From JAFLCM01 sp964510955 (lineage in GTDB: Bacteria > Planctomycetota > Phycisphaerae > Phycisphaerales > UBA1924): 64,000 bases of DNA. The translations under genes were made by a program, and so were the position numbers. Position 1 is the first letter of the stretch; each line of letters starts with the position of its first letter. Under the pieces are notes generated by a model, which ran no database searches, was not told where the DNA came from, and saw only the letters and a list, made by a program, of their open reading frames with translations. The stretch lies in the NCBI GenBank assembly GCA_964510955.1, contig CAZEDW010000013.1, positions 26,462 to 90,461 on the forward strand, read 5' to 3'. This document shows positions 45,201-54,215 of the stretch, in pieces.

Positions 45201-47049
45201 CGAGGCCGACCGCACGCTGGGCGACTTCCTGTTCAACGGTTACGGCAAGCTCCGCGACAACGCCGACAAGGCGCGTGCCGCGGGTCAGAAGGAGCAGGCC
45301 GACCAGTCCGACGAGCGTGCCAAGCTGTTTCTGAACGGCGCCGCCGAGGCCTACGCCGCGATTGTCGATGACAACGCCGACGACGCGGCCCAGGGCTTCC
45401 CGGTGATGAAGAGGCTGTGCGAGACGCAGATCAGGCTGGAGAAGTTCGAGGACGCGACCAAGACGCTCGACCGCATGACCGCGGCGGCGACCGGGGTCAA
45501 GCTCGAAGACGACATGCAGATGATGCTGCTGCGCGGCACCATCGTGGAAAAGAAGGGCGACCCGCGTGGGGCCCGCAAGATCTACGACAAGGCCGTCGAG
45601 CTCTTCCCCGGCGACGCGCGCCCTTACATGGCCCGTGCCATCCTGAGCTCCAAGGACGAGGCCCAGTTCCCGGACACGATCGCCGATCTGTCCCAGGTGG
45701 TCCGCATGCAGCCGTCCAACGCGATCGCGTGGAACATGATGTTCGTGCTGCACGACCGCAAGGGCATGGTTGATCAGGCCCTGACGCTGCTGAACAACGC
45801 TCTGGACAAGAACCCCGGCAACGACGACCTGAACATCCTGGCGATCGACAAGCTGCGGTCGATGGGCCGCAACGACGAGGCCCTGGCGCTGATTCTCAAG
45901 CTGGTTTCCAAGGAAAAGAAGAACGATCCCAGGTGGATGCGCGACGCGGCCACCTTCGCGGCGGGCGAGCAGAAGTGGCGTGAAGCCGCCGACCTGTTCA
46001 AGTCGCTCCGCGAGATGCCCGGCCAGGACTCGGTCGAGCTCAAGCGGCTCCACCTCCACTGCCTGCTGATGCGGCTCAACCCGCTGCCGGAAAAGTCCGT
46101 GGTCGGCGCGCTGCTGCGTGACATCGAGGCGGACAAGTCCGCCGACCAGGACAGCCTGGCGATGCTCATGCTCCGGGCCCGGGCCGAGGCCTATCTGGGA
46201 GACACCGACAAGGGCATGAGCCTGGCGAAGCAGGGCCTCAACAAGGCCGAAGGGTCGATCCAGGTGTACGGGTGGCAGGTCGATGCCACGAACATGATCC
46301 TGGCCGCGTTCAAGAAGGGCAATCAGTTCTTCCGCGACATGCCCGACAGTGTGATCCAGGCACGCCGCGAGATGTTCAGCCGGTTCCGCGACGCGCGCAA
46401 GCCCACGCCGCCAATCCTCCGCATCCTGGAAATGCCGTTCCGCCAGAAGGACGGCGAGCCGCTGGCGAAGCTTTTGGACGAAGTCAACAAGATGGAGGGC
46501 GACGTCGCCGAGGACAAACCGGCCAAGATCGAGCTGTACCGCATCAAGAACCAGTTGCAGTACGCCATGGGAAAGTACGAAGACGCCCTGGAATCGTGCA
46601 AGCAGGGCCTGGCGCTGGCGCCCAACGAGGTGGAGTTCAACAACAACGCCGCCTACACCCTCGCCAAGCACCTGAATAAGCCCGAGGAAGCCCTTCCGTA
46701 CGGCGATAACGCGGTCCGCAACAAGCCGCGCCAGAGCGCCGTGCTCGACACCGTGGGGCAGATCTACGCCCAGTTGTCGGCCAGCGAGAAGGACAAGAAG
46801 AAGTCCCAGGACTACTTCGATCGGGCGCTGCGGCTGCTTACCAACGCGGTGGACTTCGCGTCCGACCCGGGTGAATCCGTGGCGGCCAACGTCCACCTCG
46901 GGCTGCTGCGGATGTCCCAGACGCCGCCCGATATCGGCGCGGCCCGCAAGTGCTCCGAGCGCGCGAACGAGGCGTACAAGAAGCTCAAGGACTACGAGCA
47001 GAAGCCTTACAAGGAAGACCTGGAATCATTGAGCAAGCGCGTCCAATAG
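42223..47049 (+). CDS. giant TPR protein of the exosortase/EPS locus
   Basis: 1608 residues. Membrane anchor at about 8-31 (VVLLVTIIAALVFGAGGFAY), the rest on the far side of the membrane. Tetratricopeptide repeats run through most of the length; clear examples are WRLLGLCYTESGQVNEGLEA and AIAWNMMFVLHDRKGMVDQA. Position matches the PrsT/PEP-CTERM-type TPR proteins of EPS-exosortase clusters, but it is larger than those I know. No catalytic domain seen. Probably a scaffold for polymer assembly or export. Confidence 0.85.
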   Translation: MAASKVNKNFVVLLVTIIAALVFGAGGFAYYAILQGGARNVARGDAAMEKGDYELAAKYYSRAVNKDRSRVDWTKKWIGALVKWTPTNETDYQKAYKNYYLGALKGVAQVQNKDPDAATAFLSEVDGYMRKGNNNAEALRSFSRDVDDTLRTLPQDDPRTKKLIRYRGLAQLDVASLITVPDEDRNKALTDLQSVWDLDKSDWEVGLGIMRWYLLDADLKARARRDTDADNARKKAREQIETMLKLDPTQPEAICSGLIVRQAQDSSKAATLADRVKLLEQYKPMATEVFDKLDKVDPKQLRTETMWQVVTRIRPLLAKEGATRCLKLVDAALAANPDQPEMMIIGAEMAYEAGDMQETLKRFQQVADLKDRPVSRVGMMIPHFRRSAVGRQVDTALDMWRRAKEAPAKEAAMKLAKDYRDKLKSLVDVQSESDLKLRNAYIDIAEGRLDASIRTLNELAGTAASSSDHRVLLPLAEALDRVGNTGDALATYERLIKAGYIDSGVYGAASVLCRKLLNFEKAYEYAEQARTLDPDNAGLEDMVKGLREALKAKRGDIKDISDPIMQALLKARELSKDGDNKAARAAFEDLYKRFPKEPRVIQQYVTFLVNDDNRVKATEVLDKAIADSPSEKRWQQMKTVVQIANPDEALLALIDQSDASAVAKLTQKYQIYARMNKPDKMEEVYQEAVKVAPDDPGVIDMGFLRALAAIATSRGPANAEKRAAAEADAQKIIAKATERNLDELGGLLYRGRLLIAQEKYKDGAVVFKQAVEKVSTNPTAWRLLGLCYTESGQVNEGLEAYRRAIEGRPNDGSIAKDYARALLRVNQAKIALDLVNPDTGVLRFPENANDDELIDIWLTLEAQAGGNDGIAKAIQRRRLILTRTPDNLSNAVSLVRLLTGSGQFEESKRVLDQLSKNPKMVKELHTRLQADWYAAQGDIDGGDKVYSDFIASLGEKVSVRRFLEYSEWLLDYNRPEKAMLKMQEARKYQTKLHEADRTLGDFLFNGYGKLRDNADKARAAGQKEQADQSDERAKLFLNGAAEAYAAIVDDNADDAAQGFPVMKRLCETQIRLEKFEDATKTLDRMTAAATGVKLEDDMQMMLLRGTIVEKKGDPRGARKIYDKAVELFPGDARPYMARAILSSKDEAQFPDTIADLSQVVRMQPSNAIAWNMMFVLHDRKGMVDQALTLLNNALDKNPGNDDLNILAIDKLRSMGRNDEALALILKLVSKEKKNDPRWMRDAATFAAGEQKWREAADLFKSLREMPGQDSVELKRLHLHCLLMRLNPLPEKSVVGALLRDIEADKSADQDSLAMLMLRARAEAYLGDTDKGMSLAKQGLNKAEGSIQVYGWQVDATNMILAAFKKGNQFFRDMPDSVIQARREMFSRFRDARKPTPPILRILEMPFRQKDGEPLAKLLDEVNKMEGDVAEDKPAKIELYRIKNQLQYAMGKYEDALESCKQGLALAPNEVEFNNNAAYTLAKHLNKPEEALPYGDNAVRNKPRQSAVLDTVGQIYAQLSASEKDKKKSQDYFDRALRLLTNAVDFASDPGESVAANVHLGLLRMSQTPPDIGAARKCSERANEAYKKLKDYEQKPYKEDLESLSKRVQ

Positions 47050-47156
47050 ACCGAAAAACCTGAGGCGAGACCGCATGCCACCGGCGCAGAAACTGCGCGT
47101 CGGGGTGGCGTTCGGCCCTCGGTGCGACCTGCCCGTTCCGATTCGAGGACTCGACC

Positions 47157-49376
47157 ATGACCACGATCTCGGCATCCCAGCCCATGCAGCCCCCGCGCGT
47201 CGGGCCCGCGCCCGCAGCACAACAGCCCGCGGCGCTGGTGGACCCCATCCGCGTGCTGCAGCAGTACTACCCCTGGCTGGCGGCGTCGGCGGTGTTCGGG
47301 ACCATCCTGGGCACCATCGTCCACTTCGCGCTCTTGTTCATCTACCCGCTCTACACCGGCTATGTCGTGTTCGAGTGCAAGCCGCCGTTCCGTGTCGGCG
47401 AGGGCAGCCGCGAGATCGGCGGCAGCTTCGGCGTCAAGGAAGAGCTGCAGCTCTACATGGAGACGCAGGTCAGCGTCATGAAGTCCGACATCGTGCTCTC
47501 TCGCGCGGTCAACGAGCCTCAGGTGCGCGAGACCAAGTGGGCCCAGTCGTTCAACTCCGGCGGGAACTACGACCCCGCCGAGGCCCTGAGAGAGCTCCGC
47601 AAGGTGGTGAGCTCGTACGTCATCCCCGAGACCTCGCTCGTGAGGCTCCAGGTCCGCGTGCACGAGCGAACCGATTCGGCCACCATCGCCAACGCCATCA
47701 AGGACGTCTATCTGAAGGACAACCAGACCCAGACCAACCGTGAGACCACCAGTCTGCTCACCCTCACCAACGAGAAGGTGAAGGAGCTGGACTCGGACAT
47801 CCGCACCATCCAGAACTCGATGGAGAACCTGCTCAACACCCGCGAGATGACGAGTCTTGAGCAGCAGAACACGGCGTACTACGTGGAGGTGCAGAACCTC
47901 CAGCCGCAGCTGGTCTCGCTGCTGGACTCGCTCTCGAAGGCGACGCAGCAGAAGGAGACGTTCGACACCCTGGCGAAGAACCCCGGCGGGATCGTCTACC
48001 CCGAGCAGGTCCGCGAGGACGCAGAGAAGTCGCGCATGATGGAGGACCTCAAGTCCCAGATCGCGCAGATCCAGGCCCGGATGGAGAGCGACAAGCAGGA
48101 GTTCGGCCCCGAGCACTCCAACGTCAAGCGCGGGATGCGCTATATCGAGTCGCTCGAGGCCGAGAAGTCCAAGCAGCTCGAACGGGAGATGGCCAAGCTC
48201 TTCGCCGCCAACCGCGACCAGCTCGACAACACGGTCAAGAACCTCGAAGCAGCCTCCAAGGCCCTGCAGGCCAAGCTCGACCGCGCCAAGCAGCAGCTCA
48301 CCGATACCACGGTGGCGATCAAGCAGTACAAGGAGTTCGAGCGAACCCTCGAAGCCAAGCAGACGCTCAAGGCCAACTTCGAGGAGCGGGCCGTCGAGCT
48401 CGCGCTGGTGCAGCAGCGCGGCACCCGCGTCCGTCCGATCACCGACGCCGAGCCGCCCGACACCCCGTCGTTCCCCCGCCCGCAGATTATGATCCCGCTG
48501 GTGGCGGTGCTGGTGGTTGTGCTGACGGCCGGCTTCATCGTTCTCAAGGAAGCCCGCGAGCAGCGCATCCGCAGCCCGCAGGACGTCGCGGTCATCCCGC
48601 GCACCCGCCCCATCGGCTTCGTTCCCGAGCTGGGCATGGACCCGACCTCGCCGCCCAAGTGCGAGACGGCGTCCATCGACCGGCCCGAAGGCATCGTGGC
48701 CGAGTCGTACCGCCAGATCCGCAACAACGTGCTCAAGGCGTGCCAGAACAAGGGCTTCCGCACCGTTCTGGTCAGCTCGGGCCTTCCCGGATCGGGCGCC
48801 AGTTCGCTGGTGTCAAACGTCGCCGCGGCCGTCGCGGGGCTCGACATGCGCGTGCTGGTCATCGATGCCAACGTGCGGCGCCCCAGTCAGCACACCATCT
48901 TCGGCGTGCAGGAAGGGCCCGGCCTGGCCGAGGTGCTCCGCGGAGGCACGCCGATGGCGGGCGCCGTGGTCGCCACCAAGGTTGCCAACCTCTCGATCCT
49001 GCCCGCGGGCAAGGACCGCAAGGGCGTGCACGAACGCCTGGGCACCGCCGTCATGGGAGGCGTGCTCAACGAGGCCCGCGAGAAGTTCGACCTTGTGCTG
49101 ATCGATTCTGCGCCCGCCGTCGTGGCCGGCGACGCCGCCGCCATGGCGGGCATCACCGACTCGGTGGTGCTCGTGGTCCGCGCGTTCTCGGAGAAGCGGG
49201 GCCTGGTCGCCCGCCTGCGCGGGCAACTGGGCGACCAGAAGGCCGAGTTCCTGGGCGTGGTCGTCAACGCCGTGCAGGCCTCCGCCGGCGGTTACTTCAA
49301 GAAGAACTTCGAGCAGTCCATCGAGTACCAACGCATGGGCGCTGACGCGCCGGCGCCGGCCGACAAGAAGGCCTGA
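47157..49376 (+). CDS. Wzc-like chain-length/BY-kinase protein with altered P-loop
   Basis: 739 residues. Wzz-type domain with two membrane helices (about 43-67 and 443-465) flanking a long coiled-coil region. The C-terminal ATPase-like domain from about 510 aligns with bacterial tyrosine kinases. Walker A reads GLPGSGASS (542-550), with Ala548 where Lys is expected. Walker A' reads VIDANVRRP, with Asn572 for the second Asp. Walker B (VLIDSAPA, D650) is normal. The C-terminal tail has only two tyrosines (713, 724). Likely an inactive kinase that still controls chain length. Confidence 0.88.
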   Translation: MTTISASQPMQPPRVGPAPAAQQPAALVDPIRVLQQYYPWLAASAVFGTILGTIVHFALLFIYPLYTGYVVFECKPPFRVGEGSREIGGSFGVKEELQLYMETQVSVMKSDIVLSRAVNEPQVRETKWAQSFNSGGNYDPAEALRELRKVVSSYVIPETSLVRLQVRVHERTDSATIANAIKDVYLKDNQTQTNRETTSLLTLTNEKVKELDSDIRTIQNSMENLLNTREMTSLEQQNTAYYVEVQNLQPQLVSLLDSLSKATQQKETFDTLAKNPGGIVYPEQVREDAEKSRMMEDLKSQIAQIQARMESDKQEFGPEHSNVKRGMRYIESLEAEKSKQLEREMAKLFAANRDQLDNTVKNLEAASKALQAKLDRAKQQLTDTTVAIKQYKEFERTLEAKQTLKANFEERAVELALVQQRGTRVRPITDAEPPDTPSFPRPQIMIPLVAVLVVVLTAGFIVLKEAREQRIRSPQDVAVIPRTRPIGFVPELGMDPTSPPKCETASIDRPEGIVAESYRQIRNNVLKACQNKGFRTVLVSSGLPGSGASSLVSNVAAAVAGLDMRVLVIDANVRRPSQHTIFGVQEGPGLAEVLRGGTPMAGAVVATKVANLSILPAGKDRKGVHERLGTAVMGGVLNEAREKFDLVLIDSAPAVVAGDAAAMAGITDSVVLVVRAFSEKRGLVARLRGQLGDQKAEFLGVVVNAVQASAGGYFKKNFEQSIEYQRMGADAPAPADKKA

Positions 49377-49379
49377 TTC

Positions 49380-50423
49380 GTGCCCGCGGGAACGACCCCA
49401 AGCCCCGTGCGCCGCCGGTGCCTCGTCACCGGCGGCGCCGGCTTTATCGGTTCGCACCTGGCCGATGCGCTGCTGGCCCGCGGCGATTCGGTCACCGTGG
49501 TGGACGACCTTTCCACCGGTCGGCGTGAGAATCTCGCCGGCGCCGCGGCGCGGTTCCCGGAAGCGCTGACGTTCATCCACCGCCCGCTCGCGCACGCCAT
49601 CCGCGAAGACCTGCGGGATGCGCGGTTCGACCGCATCTTTCACCTGGCCGCGGCGGTGGGGGTGAAGCGCATCGTCGAGCGCCCCATCGAGTCGATCGAG
49701 ACCAACATCCTCGACACCGCGGACCTGCTGCACTTTGCCGGCACGCACGGGCCCGCGCCCGGCGCCCCCGCGCCGACACTGCTCACGTCGAGCTCCGAGG
49801 TCTACGGCAAATCATCCAAGCCCGAGTTCTCCGAGTCCGACGATTGCGTGTACGGCCCCACGACGGCGCGGCGCTGGTCCTACGCTGCCAGCAAGGCCAT
49901 CGATGAGTATCTGGCCCTGGCGTGGCACGCCCAGCGCTCGCTGCCCGTGGTTGTTGTCAGGCTGTTCAATACGGTCGGGCCGCGCCAGGTGGGCGATTAC
50001 GGTATGGTCCTGCCGCGCTTCGTGGGCGCAGCTCTGCGCAACCAACCGCTTCCGGTACACGGCGACGGATCGCAGACGCGCTGTTTCTGTGACGTCCGCG
50101 ACATCGTGCCGGCGCTCGACAGGTTGCTCGACACGCCCGGTGCGCTCGGACAGGTGGTCAACCTCGGCGGCGACCGTCCGATTTCGATTATCGACCTGGC
50201 GCGGCTCGTTGTTCAGACCCTGCGAAGCTCTTCCGCGATTCAGCCGATCCCCTATGATCGGGCGTACGGCCCCGGCTTTGAGGACCTGCAGCGCCGCCGG
50301 CCGGACCTGACACGGGCACGAGCCCTCATCGGGTTCGCGCCCAGCGTGTCGCTGGAAGGGACGATCCTCGGCGTCGCGGATCATCTGCGCCAGTGCCCCG
50401 GCTATCGCGCGACGGAGCCTTGA
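49380..50423 (+). CDS. NAD-dependent sugar-nucleotide epimerase/dehydratase
   Basis: 347 residues, extended SDR family. NAD site VTGGAGFIGSHLADALLARG, catalytic TSSSEVYGKS and Y168-x3-K172 (YAASK), and LFNTVGPRQVGDYGMVLPRF as in UDP-glucuronate decarboxylase and UDP-glucose 4-epimerase relatives. Exact sugar not readable. GTG start 3 nt after the Wzc-like stop, so translation is probably coupled. Confidence 0.88.
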   Translation: MPAGTTPSPVRRRCLVTGGAGFIGSHLADALLARGDSVTVVDDLSTGRRENLAGAAARFPEALTFIHRPLAHAIREDLRDARFDRIFHLAAAVGVKRIVERPIESIETNILDTADLLHFAGTHGPAPGAPAPTLLTSSSEVYGKSSKPEFSESDDCVYGPTTARRWSYAASKAIDEYLALAWHAQRSLPVVVVRLFNTVGPRQVGDYGMVLPRFVGAALRNQPLPVHGDGSQTRCFCDVRDIVPALDRLLDTPGALGQVVNLGGDRPISIIDLARLVVQTLRSSSAIQPIPYDRAYGPGFEDLQRRRPDLTRARALIGFAPSVSLEGTILGVADHLRQCPGYRATEP

Positions 50424-50430
50424 CCCCACC

Positions 50431-51885
50431 ATGCCCAGCCCGCTCATCGCAATCATGGCAGGGGCGCTGGGGGCGGCGGGCGTCGCGGCGCCCATCGGCG
50501 AAGTGATCGCCGGCGCTGGCGCCCCGGCGCAGCCGCTCAGCGACCACGCGATGTCGAGGGCGGCGGAGCTGTTCTACAACTACCTCCCGGTCCTGGCGGT
50601 CAGCTTTGCCGTCACGCTGCTGTCGACTCCCGTCATGCGCCGGCTGGCGGTCTCTCACGGGATCGTGGACCGCCCGAGCGAGGCGAGGAAGGTCCACCGT
50701 ATCCCCATCGCCTATCTGGGCGGCGTCGGCGTGTTCTTCGGCCTGCTCGCGGGCATCCTGACAAGCTACCTCGGCTACTCCGGCAAGGGCGGCGCCAGCT
50801 TCTGCTGGCACGAATCGATGATCGAGCAGCTCCCGGTCCCGATGCTGAGCATCGTCACCGCGATGGGCATTATCTGCGTGACCGGCCTCATCGACGACGT
50901 GAAGGGGTTGTACCCGCGGCTGAAGGTGGCCGGGCAGCTCATGGGCGCCGCGTTTCTTGCGATGGAGGACGTCGGCACCAAGGTCGCGGCGGGCGTCCTG
51001 CAGCCCACGCTGGGCACCTGGCTTGGCAACGAGGAGCTCAAGTACACCATCAGCCTCCCGTTCACGCTGCCCGTGCTGAACACCGGCAGCATTCCCGTTG
51101 ACGTGATCTACTGGGTCGGCGTCGTCATCATCGCCATGTTCGTGCTCGGCGCCTGCAACGCCAGCAACCTGATCGACGGGCTGGACGGGCTGCTCTCGGG
51201 TACCACGGCGATCTGCGCCGCGGGCCTGCTGGTGCTGGCCCTGGGGCTGGCGGTCGCCGACGATGGGCGCCTCGACGGGGCCCGCATCGTCCTGTGCATG
51301 GCGCTCTTGGGCGCTTGCCTGGGCTTCCTGCCGCACAACTTCAACCCGGCGAACATCTTCCTGGGCGACGCGGGCAGCCTGCTGCTGGGCTACATGACGA
51401 TCGTGATCATCCTGACGCTGGGCGATACCGGAAAGACCCACCTGGTGCTCGCCGGGCTGGTGATCTACATGATCCCGATCATCGACACGTCGCTGGCGAT
51501 CGTGCGGCGCAAGCTCGCGGGCAAGCCCATGAGCGCGCCGGACGATCAGCACCTGCACCACCAGCTCAAGCGGGCGCTGGGCGTGAAGGGCGCCGTGTTC
51601 GCGCTCTACGGCATCGGGATCGTTTTCGCGGGGCTCGGCATCGCGCTAAGCGTTCTGCGGCTGCGCGTCACGCTGACCCTGGCGATGGTGTTCGCCAGCT
51701 TCATCGGGGTGATCGCGCTGAAGATCGCGCGCCGGCAGATGATCGAGCAGCAGGTGGTCGCGGCTCACGGCGGGCCGGCGCCGCCCGGCCCGGACCTTCT
51801 CGGAGTCGCCGCGACGCCTCCCCACGCGGGCGTCCCGCAGGAGCCCAAGCCGGCCTCCAAGCGCGAACCGACCGGCGTGAGATAA
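50431..51885 (+). CDS. WecA/TagO-type polyprenyl-phosphate sugar-1-phosphate transferase
   Basis: 484 residues, about eleven membrane helices. MraY/WecA family motifs: RKVHRIPIAYLGGVGVFFG, TGLIDDVKGL (metal Asp pair), NASNLIDGLDGL, FLGDAGSLLLG and DDQHLHHQL. It would load the first sugar phosphate on undecaprenyl phosphate to initiate polymer synthesis. The tail is cytosolic and Pro-rich. Last gene of the EPS operon, 7 nt from a convergent gene. Confidence 0.92.
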   Translation: MPSPLIAIMAGALGAAGVAAPIGEVIAGAGAPAQPLSDHAMSRAAELFYNYLPVLAVSFAVTLLSTPVMRRLAVSHGIVDRPSEARKVHRIPIAYLGGVGVFFGLLAGILTSYLGYSGKGGASFCWHESMIEQLPVPMLSIVTAMGIICVTGLIDDVKGLYPRLKVAGQLMGAAFLAMEDVGTKVAAGVLQPTLGTWLGNEELKYTISLPFTLPVLNTGSIPVDVIYWVGVVIIAMFVLGACNASNLIDGLDGLLSGTTAICAAGLLVLALGLAVADDGRLDGARIVLCMALLGACLGFLPHNFNPANIFLGDAGSLLLGYMTIVIILTLGDTGKTHLVLAGLVIYMIPIIDTSLAIVRRKLAGKPMSAPDDQHLHHQLKRALGVKGAVFALYGIGIVFAGLGIALSVLRLRVTLTLAMVFASFIGVIALKIARRQMIEQQVVAAHGGPAPPGPDLLGVAATPPHAGVPQEPKPASKREPTGVR

Positions 51886-51892
51886 GCGCGGA

Positions 51893-53386
51893 TCACTTAC
51901 CGTCGATCGGCAGCTTCCGCCCTTCCCAGAGCGTCCGCAGGGCCTCGGGCTTGATCGGCTCAGTGGTGACGCCGTCGGCGGTCCGCCGGATCAGGTTGCC
52001 GCGCACGTCAAGGTCCGTGGTCACGATGCGGTCGGGCTGGGCCTCGTAGGGGCGGCTGGTCCAGGTCCACCCGGCGCCGTCCGCGCTTTTGGTGAACTCA
52101 TCACGTCTCAGCGTGATCTTGGACGCGGTGAAGTCGTAGCAGTAGAAGTTGAACAGCGCCGGCTCGGCCCGGGCCGCGACCAGCCTAGGCAGCATCGTCA
52201 GCTCGACTCGGTTGATGAACGCCTCGGGGAGCTTGTCGTAGTCCTTGGCGTCCGGCGGTGCGCCCGGCCCCGTGCTCTGCACCGTCAGCCGCCCGGCGCG
52301 GCGCACGATGTTCTGCACATAGGTGTCGGTCCCCTTGCCGCGCTTCATCGCGTTGATGACCGAGCCGGTCTCGTTGGCGCGGTCGCTGGATAGCCAGAAC
52401 GTCGACACCGAATCCAGTACAGCCTGCGGTTCGCCGCCCGGCGCGCCCTCACGGTAGATCAGCCCTCGGGCCTCGATCTTGACGAGGTATCCGAACTCAC
52501 GCTGGTCGCGGGTCCACTTGGTCTTGTCGCCGGCGGCCACCTCCCCGAGCTGTCCTTTGCGGATCGTGAGCTTCTGATAGCCGATTTCGAGGTCGCCGCC
52601 GTCCGCCCCCGCGCCGGGCTTGAACAGCCTCAGCAGCAGCGGCTCAGCGAGCGCCGCGGCGTCGAGCTCCTGGGCGTTGAGGGTTGAGAGCAGCGATGCG
52701 CCGGCCTGCACACCCTCCTTCCGCCTGGCGTTCTCGGCCTGCTGGTCGCGGAAGACCGCCGTGGCGATGGCGGTTTCGATCGCCGGGCGGTCGCGGGCCA
52801 CGTTCCCCGACGGACAGTCGAACTGGAAGATGACGAATGTCCCCGGCGCGGGGTTGAACACGGTGTAGCCCGTGACCGGCGCCGCGGCGTCTTCGGGGAT
52901 GTCGAAATAGGCGCGGGAGGCCGGCTCGCCGCCGATCACCAGGTTGTCCACGCGGTCGAACATCCGCACCTTCATCCGGCGGCGCGTCTTTGGATTGATG
53001 GTGGTCTCGGCGCTCTGCCTTTGGGTTCCGATGGAGTCGAGCACCCCGGCGGTCGTGAGGGCGGCGTCGCGCGTGAGGCTGGCATAGATCTGGAGCAGCC
53101 AGGCGTTGGCCTTGGGGTCATCGGACGATTTCACCGAGACCCGGGTTTCGGTCCCGATCCCGGTGGTCTCGTAGACGCAGCCGACCGGGAGTCGTACCGA
53201 GAGATTCAGGCCGGGCGCGTCCAGGGGTTGCTCGGCCAGTTCGACCGCGCCGGGGTTGTCGGCGCGTGCCGGCCCGGCAGCGGCGGGGGCCTTCTCAGTG
53301 GGCTTTTCGGTGCCCGCGGGACAGGGGACACCCGTGAGCAACCCAATCAAAATACTAACAAGCCACATTGCACTCGAGCGATTCAT
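51893..53386 (-). CDS. hypothetical secreted protein, 497 aa
   Basis: Family not recognised. N-terminal signal-like helix (AMWLVSILIGLLTGVPC) may be a lipoprotein or Sec signal. A Pro/Ala/Lys linker follows, then a beta-rich domain (about 50-215) with LNLSVRLPVGCVYETTG and a second domain (about 240-497) rich in beta strands. No catalytic motif. Start at 53386 with CGGAG 5 nt upstream. It faces the ribosomal operon promoter region divergently and may be unrelated to the EPS genes. Confidence 0.65.
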   Translation of the reverse strand: MNRSSAMWLVSILIGLLTGVPCPAGTEKPTEKAPAAAGPARADNPGAVELAEQPLDAPGLNLSVRLPVGCVYETTGIGTETRVSVKSSDDPKANAWLLQIYASLTRDAALTTAGVLDSIGTQRQSAETTINPKTRRRMKVRMFDRVDNLVIGGEPASRAYFDIPEDAAAPVTGYTVFNPAPGTFVIFQFDCPSGNVARDRPAIETAIATAVFRDQQAENARRKEGVQAGASLLSTLNAQELDAAALAEPLLLRLFKPGAGADGGDLEIGYQKLTIRKGQLGEVAAGDKTKWTRDQREFGYLVKIEARGLIYREGAPGGEPQAVLDSVSTFWLSSDRANETGSVINAMKRGKGTDTYVQNIVRRAGRLTVQSTGPGAPPDAKDYDKLPEAFINRVELTMLPRLVAARAEPALFNFYCYDFTASKITLRRDEFTKSADGAGWTWTSRPYEAQPDRIVTTDLDVRGNLIRRTADGVTTEPIKPEALRTLWEGRKLPIDGK

Positions 53387-53523
53387 GATGCTCCGTTCAG
53401 TGGGAGGAAGTCTGGTGCCGCAACCCGTCATCGGTTCGGTGGAGGATCGGGGGATATTCGGCTACCGCGAAGTTCTACAGGCGAAGGTGGCGAGGGGGAA
53501 AGGCGATTCGGCTTTTCGTCGCC

Positions 53524-53551
53524 TTGACAGAATCCGCGGGGTGAGTATCCT
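53524..53551 (+). promoter_or_regulatory. putative promoter of the S10 operon
   Basis: TTGACA (53524-53529), 16-nt spacer, TATCCT (53546-53551), leaving a leader of about 175 nt before rpsJ. Confidence 0.5.
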
Positions 53552-53557
53552 CTTCCT

Positions 53558-53735
53558 CCCCATTGAGCGGACAGGGTCCGTCACGGGGCAGGGTCGGTTG
53601 GTGGACCACCAAGCAGTTGCTTGATCCACGCCGGTCGCGGCGGGCCGGAAGCCCGCGGCGAACCGAGGTTGTCTCGACCCGGTCAGAAAACGTCCTTTCC
53701 CCCTTTCTTGTGAGCCTCGTGGCTCAAGGAACCGC
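53558..53735 (+). promoter_or_regulatory. S10 operon leader with stem-loops
   Basis: Leader contains TTGGT-GGACC-ACCAA (53598-53612) and GCGGGC-CGGAA-GCCCGC (53640-53656). In several bacteria the S10 leader is bound by L4; these structures could serve that role, which is inference. AAGGA lies 7 nt before the rpsJ ATG. Confidence 0.35.
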
Positions 53736-54044
<309 letters not shown>

Positions 54045-54052
54045 CGAACTTC

Positions 54053-54086
54053 AAGGCCGAGGCCGCGCGAGCGACCCCGGCCTTTT
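54053..54086 (+). terminator. hairpin with T run between rpsJ and rplC
   Basis: AAGGCCG (54053-54059) pairs with CGGCCTT (54078-54084), with a further GG/CC pair inside, and TTTT ends at 54086. It looks like an intrinsic terminator or attenuator 9 nt after rpsJ, so rpsJ could be expressed above the rest. Confidence 0.45.
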
Positions 54087-54215
54087 CAATCGAATCATCG
54101 GCCCCTCTGCCCGCCGGATGTTCCGGCCAGTCAACAAGAGGCATGAGCCCGGCTCGCCACGAGCCACGCCCGCCGCGAGAACGCTCGCGAGAGGCGAACG
54201 CGAAGGATCGAACCC

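Noticed and set aside
42232..46896. 1554-codon open frame on the minus strand opposite the TPR gene
   Set aside because: It is a GC-rich shadow frame of a well-supported plus-strand gene, with a composition-driven Val/Leu/Arg/His-rich product and no family signal.
53640..53656. rpsJ leader hairpin as an intrinsic terminator
   Set aside because: No T tract follows the stem, so it is listed only as a leader structure.
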